Assembly (NCBI RefSeq): GCF_023343835.1 | Contig: NC_064439.1 | Span: forward strand, 40,293,508 to 40,357,507 | Source: Lagopus muta | Lineage: Eukaryota; Chordata; Aves; Galliformes; Phasianidae | Direction: 5' to 3' | DNA: 64,000 nucleotides | Part shown: one piece after another, positions 49,277 to 60,671 of the stretch | Position numbering within the stretch: position 1 is the stretch's first letter | Layout of the letters: every line of letters begins with the position of its first letter | Made by a program: the position numbers and the translations under genes | The notes under the pieces: generated by a model | What the model saw: only the letters and a program-made list of their open reading frames with translations | Database searches by the model: none | What the model was told of the DNA's origin: nothing

Positions 49277-50495
49277 TCAAATGACATGACAACAACTGGT
49301 CTGACTGGAGGTACACAGCAGGCCCTCCTTTGGGTTCCGCTGAATATTCACAGATATCGTCTTTTCACAGAGAGGTAGTTGTAGCACGTTATTTTTCAAG
49401 TTCCTGTTCTTTAGCCGTTCCAATTCATTTGCCGTGTCTGATATCTGGTCAGAAAAGAACTTCAGGCTGCCCAACGAAGAAGCCTGGTTGGCACTTCCAC
49501 TGGAACTTATACACATTTTCCACGATGATTTCTCCTGTACTTTTACACTAGAGAATGTCAGATTGTTTTGAGGATCAATAATGTATTTAGTGCTGCCGTG
49601 AATCTGTGAGCCCAGGCAAAGGCTCATTAACTTCAGGCTTTCGACCAGTTCCCCTGCACTTCTAGATGATAACTGCATTGAGTTTCCAGATCCGGCGCAT
49701 CGACGAGTGGAGCCTGAAGTGTTGTTGGTGCTGCCGCTGGAGTTGCTGGAGGGACTTCCCCCGCCTTTGCTGTCACCACCTGGGCTCGTTTTGTCCACTC
49801 CTCCATTCGCGTTACTTGGTTTGCTTTGTCCACCACCGTCTCCTTGGCTGCCAGGCGGCCCCTCGCTGCTATCCCGCCTGTGCCACGAGTAAGTAAACCC
49901 ACTATCCTTATCGAGGCGCCTCCTGCTTTCCGAGTCATCGTCACTTGTTTCTGAGCTACTGCAACTAGAGCCACGGCCCTGGCTTTTCCTCCTGTGGTAG
50001 CGCTTGTGCACCGTGCTAGGCGAAGCGATGTTCATTTTTAACCTGCTGAGCTTTGGGGGTAAGTTCTCGTCCATGTCAAACTCATCATCCGACTCTCCTT
50101 CCTCAAAGATCTGATTGAGGACTGGGGCGCTCTTTCGTGAAGTCAGTCGGTTTGTAACCGAAGGCTTACGGCGCAGAACAACTTGAGTAGAAAGAGAAAT
50201 AGGCTTCTTGTCCTCTTCATCCTCCTCTTCATCTTCTTCTACTCTGAACAAGCACTTCCGGCCGCTCGTAGTGGGTTTTAAGCTCACTGATGGAACTACC
50301 GAGAGTGCCGGCCCTGCTAACTCAGGCATCTCTTCTTTCTTTGCTGACTCACCAGCAGCCTTGCTTCTGTGTCCATTGAGAACGTTTTCTGCCGTGCGAG
50401 CTGGAGACTGAGGAACAGTTGCATGGGAGAGAGGAGAAGCTGTAAGGTCATCCTCCAGATCCTGGGGTACATCGATTTTTGTTGGCCATGATTGC
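49277..50495 (-). CDS. SNRK: SNRK last coding exon (regulatory C-terminal tail)
   Basis: This encodes 405 residues and a TGA stop, after acceptor TTTGTACTTCTGTAG. The product starts QSWPTKIDVPQDLEDDL and matches the SNRK tail as I know it. In order it has an acidic block (VEEDEEEDEEDKKP), a basic patch (VVLRRKPSVTNRLTSRK), a second acidic segment (IFEEGESDDEFDMDENLPPK), a Ser/Arg-rich part (KRYHRRKSQGRGSSCSSSET), a Gly/Ser/Asn-rich low-complexity stretch, and a conserved end with AGELVESLKLMSLCLGSQ, LQLPLCEKTISVNIQR and CCHVI. SNRK is an AMPK-related kinase activated by LKB1, with reported roles in metabolism, heart and vascular cells. The tail is non-catalytic. With the upstream exons it fits a protein of about 765 residues, of which this would be roughly 361-765. 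The exon is GC- and CpG-richer than its surroundings. Confidence 0.97.
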
Positions 50496-53400
50496 CTACA
50501 GAAGTACAAAAGGTAAAAGTCACATCATGGTGATCATCTCAAAACACACAAGCAAGTTTGAGACCTATACAAGAGGAGCTTAAGAACTGCCACAAAGATT
50601 GCCTGAGTTGTGTATTTGTAAAGGGCAGTGCTGAGTAACTGAGAAAAAACATTCTCAAGATGTGCATTCCTTTGGAAATGCTGTTACCTGAAAGGAATGT
50701 CATATTTACAAAAGCATCGTTTAGAAATGTTTTCTGTCAAAAGGAATCTTAAAAAAATTCACTACTCAGAAAATGAGGTAAGCAATACAAAGCTTTAAAT
50801 AACTGCCTTTCCAATAATCTGAAGGAGGCATAGAAACACCAGTGCCACGGAGGAGGGACGCAAGAAGGTTCAGGTACAAGATGAGTAAAAGTGGTTTAGA
50901 ATATTCTGCTTTTGTTACTTTTTTCCCCAGTGCTCTTACTACAAAAATCAGGTTAAAATCAACACAAATGAGGCTGAAAAGCAAAGTCAGAAGGAACATT
51001 CTCCTATTTAACTAAGTTTCATTCAGACTAAGCTCTGTTCCACAATAATCACCTTTAATTTCAAACATATGCATCAAGGTCACACACATTTATTTGACCT
51101 TACCTCAGCAACAGGAATACTGCAGTTCCATAAATTCAGAATTCAGATTGCTTAATAAACTAGCATAATCAAAGTTCAAACTGTATGAGTGTCTCAAAAC
51201 GAACTGAAGTGACAGTTGAGAGTAAATCAGGTTTACCATCAGCAGCTGGTGACTTAACGGTTTATATTTTACTTTACATTTGGGAGATGTAATTTTCCCA
51301 TCACATACATAATAAATTCAGAACAAAGACTGACAGTCCTTCCTCTCTACCTGTATTTTGAAGACTGATCCAAAAGAACTCACCACCTTGACTGCGCATA
51401 AGCTCCACATTCCTTGTACAGAGTAAGAGTTTTCTTCTATCTTCTCAAAAAGTTATCTTGAAGTTAAAAGCAGTTTCCTCATCAAGTGATTTTACATTAG
51501 CTAACATAATCTAGCACAAGAAGCAGTGGAAAGAGACTTCTGCTCGTGTATGGATGACATTACAAGATACTGCCAACCTTACTTTGGGCATGCCACCAGA
51601 AGGGGCTGCAAAACTCTCCAGCCCAAGTAAGAAACAAAGTATGGCTGGAAAGCAGAGAGGAAGCAGAAAAGTTTCAGATCAGGGTGACCACCAGCTATTC
51701 TCATTGTGTTCAAGTGTTTAGAGTTAATAGATGCATCTGTGTTAGAACTGTATTTGCTCAACACCCCTCATCCACCAGGCTGGTCACCCAGTTGCAGATG
51801 GAGATGAGGTTGGTCAAACACAACCTGCCTTTCATCAACCCGTGCTGGCTGGGCCTGATCCCCGGGATGCCACGCACATGTCGTGTGATCTCACCCAAGC
51901 TGATTTGGTCTGTAACTTTCCCTGGTACCAAGATCAGGCTGACAGGCCTGTGGTTCCCCAGATCCTCCTTACAGCCCTTCTTGTAGATGGAAGTCACATC
52001 AGCAAGCCTCCAATACTACGTGTATCTCACATAGTAGCCCACGTTTACCTCCCTGTCTTCCTCCACATTGTGTCCAGTAGGTCCAAGGTGAGTGGGCCAG
52101 AAGGAAAACTCCAAATTGTGAGTTATTCATGTTTAACTTTTACATCTTCTAAACTCTCAAAATGAAATTAATGCATCACCGTTGTCCTTTCCATAAGATC
52201 ACTCTAGATACTTTCCATTTAGAACCACCATGGAGAAAAGAAGTAACTTGAATGCTACCTGGAATTGTTAATGGCAAGAGTTCATCAATTACTGTGGATC
52301 TGCTTGTCACGCAAAGAAAATTCACGCTATTAACGCAGACTTTAACTACTCTATTCAACATTACAAAATCATACCAAGATTCAGATTCAATAAATCTATG
52401 TGTCCCAGTTCCTCATCTAACTGGAGCAGCTGTTTTACAGAAAAAGTGATACTGATACAATGAAAAAAACAATTTAAAAGCAGACTTTGTAGGTTTAGAA
52501 CTCATTTGAACTCCAAAGTTTTCCTCTAATTTGTTTTACAGCTTATACTTACTATTAGACACATTTGATGTTCTAATTGAATTTCTTGTAAAAGAGATTG
52601 ATGGACGTAAGAGGACAGAGAGAAGTGCAGAGCAAAAGGCATATAGTAGTGACCTTGAAAAGAGGTAAGCTCTGTAACACCAAGCCTTAGACCAGTTAAG
52701 TTTCTGTAGATTAAAACCTGTACTTGCAGCAATAATTCTTCTAAAGCACTTGTCACCATGCCACATCAGATAATGTTTCTTACGTGAGCAGACAGAGAGA
52801 GATGACCCTTCTGTGCAGCAACTAGATTTCAGTGTAATCTAGCACACAATCTCCAGACAACAAAGATTCTGATAATAGCCACTGTAAGATTCTAAAACAA
52901 CTTGTTATTCAGGTAGATGGAAGGATATTCAGAAGTGATTCATCTAAGTCCTAAAAGTTTCAGCCTAGCTCCAAGGTCACAATCAAGGCAGATGATGCAT
53001 CTAGAACCTGTTTTCCACTGTGCTTACCTTTAATTTGTAACAAGCACTCCTTTTGTTTTTTTTTGTTAAGACTGTATTTGAGATGATAGTACTTTCTATC
53101 AATTAGTCCAAGTAAAATATAGATATGCAGCAGAAGGGAATCACAGTATTCATGCTCTTCTGCCACTCTTATATGACTTCCATTGCAAGAAAAGTTGCAC
53201 AAAAAGCCCTCTAGCGTGAATGACCAGTCTTGTCTTTTCCTTGCTACATTAACAAAGCTGAAGGACAGTAGCAACTGAAGCATTTTGTGTTCTTCTCTCA
53301 CTAAGAGATGAGCTACCAACAACTGCTATTATTGCTAACAGTGATTATCAATAACATTTTACCTAAGTCATAAGGCAACTTTCTGAAAAGACTGGAGATC

Positions 53401-54331
53401 AGAGGGCAGAAATTAATGGAAAAGCCTCAGTACCACCTCCATCTTCACTGGAAAGATTGTCAAGATGGGCCAGTAATGATTTTTCTTAACAGCAGAAGGT
53501 TTCTTGTTGTATTCTAACACTTAATCAGCAAACTAAAAAGAAAGCATTTAAGAAACATAACTGTTCAAAACTCATATGCCCCAGAATCAATGTGCAACTG
53601 GAAACTACTCACAACATAAGCATATGCTTCTGTAACTGGAAATGTGATGCTGTGATAGTGGCCTGCACAGCAAGTGGATTGGTTGAACACACTAAGTACT
53701 AATTACATGGCACAATTCTCCTCTCCTCCCTTTGCTTTATTGCCTATCAACAAACTGAAGCTTTGAAAACTCCAAGGTGCTTTTTGTCAAACTAAGAATT
53801 CTATGGCAGTAATTCTAAATGGATGACTGAAGTTTTCAACCATTTTTCTTACATAACAGCCATATCAAACTATATTAAAAAGAACAGAACAACCTGAAGA
53901 AGTTTGCTCTAATCCTGATTTACAGAACCAAAAGCTAACAACTACTCCTTAACGTCAAATTCAAGTAATTTCTCATCTCTAAGTAACTCCCCATCACATT
54001 TAAGGACAATGCAACTGATTTTTTTCTCCCAAGGATATTGCACAAACTTTCTATGAGGACCTGATGGTCAACGCACACATCTGTTCCCAGCAGGTATTCC
54101 TTCATATACAGACTTCAAATTCTTTACCCATCTTCTAAAAACAGTAGAAATTGAGAATACTGGTAACTAATTCGTGAACAGCTTCTCAATTGTCCACAGC
54201 ACTTTATTTGAACCCACTTAAAACTGGCAGTAAATAAGCACGTCACAGCTTTATAAAAGTAGGACTTGAACAATTCAGTAAGACACTAAATTTAAAAAAG
54301 AAGAAAAAAATTTACCTTCTCTAATTCTTAC
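50496..54331 (-). other. SNRK: SNRK intron before the last coding exon
   Basis: It is bounded on the - strand by donor AG|GTAAGA at 54331 and acceptor TTCTGTAG at 50496, and it splits the Arg codon before QSWPTK. It is AT-rich with one CR1 coding remnant at 51760-52012. Nothing else is recognised in it. Confidence 0.92.
51760..52012 (-). mobile_element. CR1 LINE, internal reverse transcriptase fragment
   Basis: Read on the - strand it encodes YKKGCKEDLGNHRPVSLILV followed by GKVTDQI, SQHGLMKG and CLTNLIS. This is the start of the RT domain of a CR1-type LINE (compare the KKG..DP.NYRPVSL motif). It lacks the CR1 3' end, so it is an internal piece. It lies in the same orientation as SNRK. The 5' edge of the element is vague after 52012. 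Confidence 0.88.
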
Positions 54332-54466
54332 CTGAACTGCGCTTTGATGTTGCTAGGGCTTGCAGATCTGGTCTGAATTTCTTTCTCCTGTTTTTCTCGC
54401 AGAATCCTCTCAGCCAATAAGAAGTACGTAGCAGTGATGTGATTGTATTTGTTAGTTTCCAGTGCC
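54332..54466 (-). CDS. SNRK: SNRK coding exon (end of UBA-like domain and linker)
   Basis: This 135-bp exon sits between acceptor TGTTTCCCTAG and donor AG|GTAAGA. It encodes [20 protein letters not shown] followed by [17 protein letters not shown] and SNIKAQF, plus split codons at both ends. The first part is the second half of the UBA-like domain that follows the kinase domain in AMPK-related kinases, where it steadies the active kinase conformation. The rest is a charged linker. It would be about residues 316-360. The phase matches both neighbours: the leading G completes the Glu codon begun in the previous exon, and the final AG begins the Arg codon that the last exon completes. Confidence 0.96.
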
Positions 54467-55542
54467 CTAGGGAAACAACAAGAAACAAACCGTACATCAG
54501 TGGCTTCTAAGAACTGGACACGCAGTTTGCACATCTTGCTGTATTTCTTAGGCACAGCACCTGGCAAACACAACTGTGTCTTTCTGATACCCTGACAATT
54601 GTCTTGGTCTTCCTAAAAATAAAGAGCCAACAGGTCTAGTCAGTTCACTTTGGGTGAATGAGAATATTTTTAGAGTGCCATTCTAAAAGAAATTAATTCT
54701 TCCTTTGCTGACCGTACTTGAAAGAACAAAACTGTATTTTGTTAATGTTATGCACCAGCAGCAGGCTTTCCCATTGGCATATACACAACGTTCCAACACT
54801 CATTATGTAGCAACCAGATGAAAACCTTCCATTATCTTACAGCTGTCACGTTAACTTCACAATAACATTATACTCCTAATCCCAACATAAAGGACACCAG
54901 CAGCTAAAAACCTAAGTAGTGACCCTGCTGTTTTGTTATCTCTTTTATTTTTCTCCCCCTCTCCTCAATGTTAAGGTTTTAAGAGTTTTTTCCAGGTCAA
55001 ACATGAACAAATAGAAAAAACAGCTACACCCTCTTTCAATGCATTGAATATTGTGAAGAGTTGGGGTTTTTAATCTGTTAGAAGAAACTATGCAGCTTTC
55101 TAGTATGCTCACTCAGTGGCAATGACGATTTTGCATTACACAGACATAAGAAATAGTACTTTGAATTACAAAGATCCATGTATATGCCAGCATACTGAAG
55201 GAAAAATGTTGGAATTTATCACCTCTACATATGCATGCGGACAGGCATAACTAGTATGGATAGGTAGCACAAGTCAAAGCATGGATTTCAAAGCAAATTT
55301 GCTTAAGATTGCAAAGTGTTGCAGGAAACAAACACTGTTCCAAAACACCTCCTTGAAGTTTTGCCTAAAACTGGATCCATGTCAGTACTTCTCATGCTAG
55401 AATGCTCTCAGAGAGCAAGATTGTAACACTTCGTTTGATAACTGAATGGCTTGACATTTCAACACTGAAACACCCAGGTCACCAGTGTTGTATCTGGTAC
55501 GGTGGCACAAAATGCACTTCATGTAGGAGACAGAGAACTTAC
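54467..55542 (-). other. SNRK: SNRK intron
   Basis: A short intron of about 1.1 kb with donor GTAAGT and acceptor CCCTAG, in phase 2. I see no transposon, RNA gene or coding sequence in it. Confidence 0.94.
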
Positions 55543-55755
55543 TCCACTATAGTATCTCGGTCTGCAATGTCACCAAGAACCATGCGCTGTATTATGCTGT
55601 TGTGTTCCTCCTCGGACAGATTTTTGTATGACACAAGAGGAATGTTGTACTTTGTTGCAGGGGAAGGGTCAACTCCTTGGAGCCACGCATGGTTCTCAAT
55701 CTCTTCCAAAGATGCCCTTCGCTTCGGATCTCTCTGCAACATCCGTGTAATCAGA
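55543..55755 (-). CDS. SNRK: SNRK coding exon (kinase subdomain XI and start of UBA-like domain)
   Basis: This 213-bp exon sits between acceptor TTTTTTGTTTACAG and donor GTAAGT. It encodes [20 protein letters not shown] followed by [32 protein letters not shown] and [15 protein letters not shown]. The [12 protein letters not shown] segment carries the invariant arginine of kinase subdomain XI, which pairs with the subdomain VIII glutamate. The SEEEHNSII part starts the UBA-like domain that continues in the next exon. It would be about residues 245-315. The leading T completes the Asp codon begun in the exon at 57876, and the final GA starts the Glu codon completed in the exon at 54332. Confidence 0.96.
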
Positions 55756-57875
55756 CTGTAAACAAAAAACAGATCTAAACAAAATGCACTTGCATGTTTA
55801 AAAGACAACCATTGTAACAGCAGCACTGGAAAGAACTTTGCTGTCAGCCCAAATAGGTCCTCAGCAGTCTCTATGTAAGCAGTGTGGTAAGAAATTATTC
55901 TCAAACAAGTTCCAAATATTGCTGAGCTGAAACTATTTATTTATTTAAAACTACAAATACCATAAGCACTACAGTTTTCATTTGCTATGCTTAGATTCCT
56001 AACATCTGATTTGCTGTTGTTTGTTTTTTTTAATGTTTGTATGGCAGCTGTGACAGATGGCCTACAGGCTGGTCTGTACAATAATAGAAATATAATTTCC
56101 TACTATTGCTGCTGTCAACAAGATTGTAGAGTGGCAAAATAAGCAGAAATGTTCTATTCTGAGATCGCCTGTAAGACATTTGTTTCTTCTGCATCTGTGA
56201 AAAGACAGTGACCTCTTCCACCCTTAAAAACAACATCTAGGATGAAGTAACAAACATACTAACAGGTTGACGCTGAACGTTTGCAAGTGCTGGTAGGGCA
56301 GTGCATAGACTCCTAAAGTAAGCAGGAAAAGATGACTGTCACCTCCGTGAACTCTGTCTCTACTGGGAAGTTATCCAGGTGAGATGTCACTTGTATTACT
56401 ATTTGAACACACACAGAACTAACTATGCAATTCATCTGACTCTTTTTAATGCCCTAGTAAAACACCAGCAGTAAGGTAGTAAAGTGCATCATAAATGCAC
56501 CACAAGTGCCCTCCTGCTTCAGGCTTTCTTATGCATCCCAAAACATCGAGAATGTTTTCACTTAAAGCAGATGGTTTAGGCAGTTTCAGAGCCATTTCCC
56601 TAAGTAAACCTAACCTTCAGAGCACTTAGCTAACTGGCAATACATCACAGAGTGCCACATGCAGAAAGCAGATCTACTTGGGCCTTTAAGCAGATTAGCA
56701 TTAGCCAGTATATTAAGCAAAAGAATCCAAAAAACAGGAAACTTCATGGCCCAAACACCACATGCAACATCTCACAAGATTCACTGGAGGCCAGGCTGGA
56801 TGTGGCTCTGGGCAGCCTGGTCTGGTGGCTGGCGACCCTGCACATAGCAGGGGGGTTGAAACTCGATGATCACTGTGGTCCTTTTCAACCCAGGCCATTC
56901 TATGATCCTTTCTGACAGAATTCACTAATAAGAGCTTTCAAACTCTTCCCATCTTGTATTTTAAACTTCTTCTCGTTTGTAAATCTCTTCAAGTTGCTGA
57001 GAGCCCTGATAGGAGCTTTTCCATACCAGAAATGCTAGACACTATAAGACATGAAAACTCGTTACCATGTTGTGTTATGCATTCCTGGACTGCACAGGTT
57101 AAGAGCGTAGTGGTCATTTTGACCACAGTTATAACAAATTTCCTTCTCTGTCAAGGAACAGAATCTTAGATGTTCCTCTAGTCTTATGACTCTGACATAT
57201 AGTAAAAGAACTGATGATGTCATTAATTGATCTTTACTGTATGGGCCAATATTAGAACATATAAAAAATAAAAAAGCAGCAGTGAATACTGCAGAAAAGC
57301 ATCACATCAAAATGAGTCATGATTTTCAAGCAGCATATGGCATTTTGCAGATAGATGATTTTTCTCCTGTGATTGCCTAGAATGTTGGAGCTTCCATTTC
57401 AGCAGGAGATAAGCAAAGCTTGCTGTGATATTCTTGGGCTTTGCCACCTTGTATTCCGAACTGCAATCTAGAGAGACCATTACCTTTTTCACTCCTGCCA
57501 CAAAGTACTCCGAGCAACACTTTGCAATTTGCCCAGCAAGAACAGTGGCCAAATCCAGTCAAGCCCTGAGCATCTTCTCTGATCATTTATAAAATGGATG
57601 ACAGATGAATAAAGACACAATTTCACAAATGATGGAAAAGCCTACTGGCAAAAAAAATCATAGGAGTAACCTTTTCTAAGAACAAGTATAGGAAATAAAA
57701 AGATGCTATACTGCTGCCCAAGATACTCAGTCGACATGAGGAAATACTGAGAACTAAGGAAGAACACAAGTAGCTAGCAAAGAATATTTCCACGCTAATA
57801 AACTGCATGAGGACTCTCAGAGACAATGAAAATCCACTTCTATGAGTGCTTTCAATTCTTGGGTACTCTACTTAC
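55756..57875 (-). other. SNRK: SNRK intron
   Basis: About 2.1 kb with donor GA|GTAAGT and acceptor TTTACAG. It contains one short CR1 3' fragment at 56784-56908. The rest is AT-rich with nothing recognised. Confidence 0.94.
56784..56908 (+). mobile_element. CR1 LINE, short 3' fragment
   Basis: CTGGAGGCCAGGCTGGATGT then GGGCAGCCTGGTCTGGTGGC, GACCCTGCACATAGCAGGGG and AACCCAGGCCATTCTATGAT. It is of the same 3' end type as the copies at 23.6, 33.7 and 38.4 kb. It is antisense to SNRK. Confidence 0.94.
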
Positions 57876-58017
57876 TCTTTACATTCTTTGGATACGTGAG
57901 GTGGCACCGTGTATTTGCAGTCCATTATCATAGTCAGAGTTTCGCTGTCATTTGCTTCTTGAAATGGCGGTTGTCCACACACCAACATAAAGAGGATGAC
58001 CCCCAAACTCCATATAT
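57876..58017 (-). CDS. SNRK: SNRK coding exon (kinase subdomains IX-X)
   Basis: This 142-bp exon sits between acceptor TATATATTTACAG and donor GTAAGT. It encodes [20 protein letters not shown], then [19 protein letters not shown] and HVSKECK, with split Asp codons at both ends. [10 protein letters not shown] is kinase subdomain IX, whose Asp steadies the catalytic loop, and CGQPPFQ is typical of the AMPK-related branch. It would be about residues 198-244. The first codon (Asp) needs a G from the preceding exon, which is not in the window. This is the most upstream SNRK exon visible here, so the nucleotide-binding lobe and catalytic loop are not covered. Confidence 0.96.
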
Positions 58018-59495
58018 CTGTAAATATATAATTCATGCTTTAAAGTAATGGCTGAAAAAGTAGACATTATTACCATCAAAACTGATGTATTATTGAGATG
58101 CATCCTGAGTTTACTACTGTACTCTCGATTATCAGCATTACTTACAGAGTTTGCAATTCCTCTGAAATACAGCAGTTCCAGACTGACAGTTTTTATAGCT
58201 TATGAGGGGGGGAAAAAAAATCAGAATTCAATTCTTCGAAGATGAAAAGTATTGAGACATCACATCTTTGACAGCAAAACATCATTTAAAGCTGAAGATA
58301 ATCCGGTCACTCAGAAGATAAGAGTTTATTACGCTTTCCTTCATAGGTAGGCACAGATTATTAAGAGAGATGTGTATTCAAAGCACATTCCTTTCTAACA
58401 GACTAGTGCAAACTGTTCTCCATCTTATTTGTTACCCTATGCAGTAAGAAATTCTAAAAGCCACTTACGACAATGAATCAGATATTTGTTTTTCCTTCAG
58501 GAGCAGTGACTTCTAAAAAGTTATTTGTTAATGCTAAGTAATGAATTAAATTCTCTCTGTAAAGCTGTTGTCTTACACATTAAGGACCAATCATTAAGAC
58601 GTGTGTGTTCCAGTTGTCTTGCTTGCCTGGTTGGTTTTAGATATCTATTGAACATGTAATGAAGTTAACAGCTATCTCTACTAGGCTATGCAAATTTTCT
58701 TGTTTCCATCCAATTCTTCTTTTGTTCAATTCCAAAAGTGTTTACCAATTTCCTTGGTCCCCAATGAAATGACAAACCTAGGATGAAAAAGAAGCACTTC
58801 TAGGTATGAAGTGCTTTTGTTGGTTTCTACTTACTGGAAAGGCTAAAATTTACTTCAGTTCTTCATAAAGTTTGCCTAGAAAAAAAGCATTTCAGGTATC
58901 GCAATGCATTCAATACAGGAAATGTAGAGTTTGAAAAGTTTAAGCAACAAAAAAATAGTCAATCAAATGTACACTGTATATTTAGAATGCTCTTCAACTT
59001 CAGATGTCACTTCACACTATGGGAATTCCAGCAGCAGTTTTGGGCCTCAGACCCCAGCATTTCAGAGATCTGCACGCAGTAAAAGAAGCAAGCAGCAGAT
59101 CCGAGGTAAGGGAAGAGGCAGAAAGCTCCTGAGGGAAGAGCAGCTGGCAGCAGCCGTGGGAAGCAGAGCACACAGCTCTGTCCTGGAGGAGCTGGGAGGG
59201 AACCGCGCTGCTAGCTGCCCAACTGCAGCTGGCTCTGTGCGGCCTGCACAAATACTTGACGTGCATTTAAAGCTGAGGGATGGCTACGGTTTTGTTTAAG
59301 AATGTAAATCACACATTCATCCCTAGCACAATTATTCATTTGGTAGTTACAACACATTCTTCGTATGGTTTAGCTGAGAGAGAAAAAGACGCTACAGGGT
59401 AATTTTCTTCAGAGCTCTAATTTGTACTAAGTGTATGCTATTAACTCCAACAATTATTTGATTTCTGTTATGCTACTTTAGGGCCTCGATCCTGT

Positions 59496-60032
59496 ATGTG
59501 CCCAGCACTTGGAGGCCAGCACGCCAAGCCATGGAGACCTGCAAATTCAACTTCATTGATCACACTGCAAAGTCAGCGAGGGCTTTACTGCTTCACCAGC
59601 CCGATGCCAGAAAGCTGCACGGTTTGGAATGCTGAGACTGAAAGCCTTGCAAGGCAGAGACAACTTTACCTGAAGGTACACCTTGACTATTGTAAAGGTG
59701 CTTGCATCTTCCTGCTTAGTCTGAACGGAGCCAGAAGTCTCTGGCGCATTACCCATCTCCCACCAAGCAACAGGTATCAAAACCTCATTTCTGCAGGCAC
59801 ACGGAATGCGTACCATCACGCATTTCTATTAGCTGCCATCTTCTGTATGTCAGTGCCCTTCCTCGATTCCTACCCTTCCCTAAGGAATCGATTTTGCAAT
59901 ACAATCTATGTTGTGTTGTCAGTATTCTGTTCAGTGCCTCCCAATAAAATGCTCGGTGTCTCCTTCCAGCAGGAAGCGTTTCAGGAGGCACCACAGAGCT
60001 CTGTAATTACAGATAAATTATGTTTGCCGTAA
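59496..60032 (+). other. Unexplained 178-codon open frame antisense to SNRK
   Basis: The frame starts MCPALGGQHAKPWRP and ends at TAA at 60030-60032. A second frame of 122 codons ends about 200 bp upstream and contains a donor-like AGGTAAGG near 59104. An AATAAA lies at 59943. I see no signal peptide or domain, and the residue mix is not clearly protein-like. Chance openness in a GC-richer patch, an antisense non-coding transcript or an old retrocopy are all possible. I do not call it a gene. Confidence 0.12.
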
Positions 60033-60574
60033 TAAAATTACACTGGCTAAGCTTAAGCCAAGACAAAAAATACTGGAGAGTGGAATAATTAAACCATAAA
60101 TTAAAAATGAGCAGGCAAAAAGCTAGAACAGACGATTCCAAGAAACTGAGCTTAAAATATCAGAAGAGCCCCAAGAAGAGGACAAAAATAGCAGTGAGAC
60201 AACAATTAAAGTGCCACAGAACCACACAGAGGAAACTCCAGCCGACTTCCGAGCGGCTCAGCTCACAGTGAGTACATACTGAGCACCCCTCAGTGTTCTC
60301 CTTTAGACAGCAGCGTCCAATCCATGCTCTGCCCAGCACACAGAACAGTGACACAGCACACTGTGCACCAGCTGTGTGGTTGGCTTTTATTGGACATATA
60401 CATTCTTTCTAAAATTTGGGTTTGCAAGGATATGTGATGATAAATACTGCTTAAGTAACTTCTGGAAAATTGAAACACGTACATCCAGGTACTTGTAAAG
60501 AATCAGGAAGTCTAGAAGCAGAATTCAGTTCATTCTCTATATGCAAAGAAATAAGTGTTCAGATGCTGTACCAA

Positions 60575-60671
60575 GAGCTGTGGTTTAGTGGGAGGTACTG
60601 GTGAGAGGCGGATGGTTGGACTGGGTGATCTTGGAAGATTTTTCCAACCTTGGAGATTCTATGATTCTGTG
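60575..60671 (+). mobile_element. CR1-like retrotransposon 3' end
   Basis: CTGTGGTTTAGTGGGAGG, GGATGGTTGGACTGGGTGAT, TTTTTCCAACCTTGG and a terminal ATTCTATGATTCTGTG repeat. This is a common bird repeat end of the type found on some CR1 subfamilies. It is about 100 bp long and clearly different from the other CR1 ends in the window. Confidence 0.8.

Noticed and set aside
49633..50411. Several open frames of 60-113 codons on both strands
   Set aside because: They are shadows of the GC-rich SNRK last exon in other frames.
51758..51997. 79-codon - strand frame in the same direction as SNRK, considered as an extra SNRK exon
   Set aside because: Its product carries CR1 reverse transcriptase motifs (NHRPVSL, SQHG) and does not resemble SNRK. 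Flanking SNRK exons already join in phase without it.
52960..53322. 120-codon - strand frame in a SNRK intron
   Set aside because: No domain or SNRK likeness, and no matching splice sites. The neighbouring exons already join in phase.
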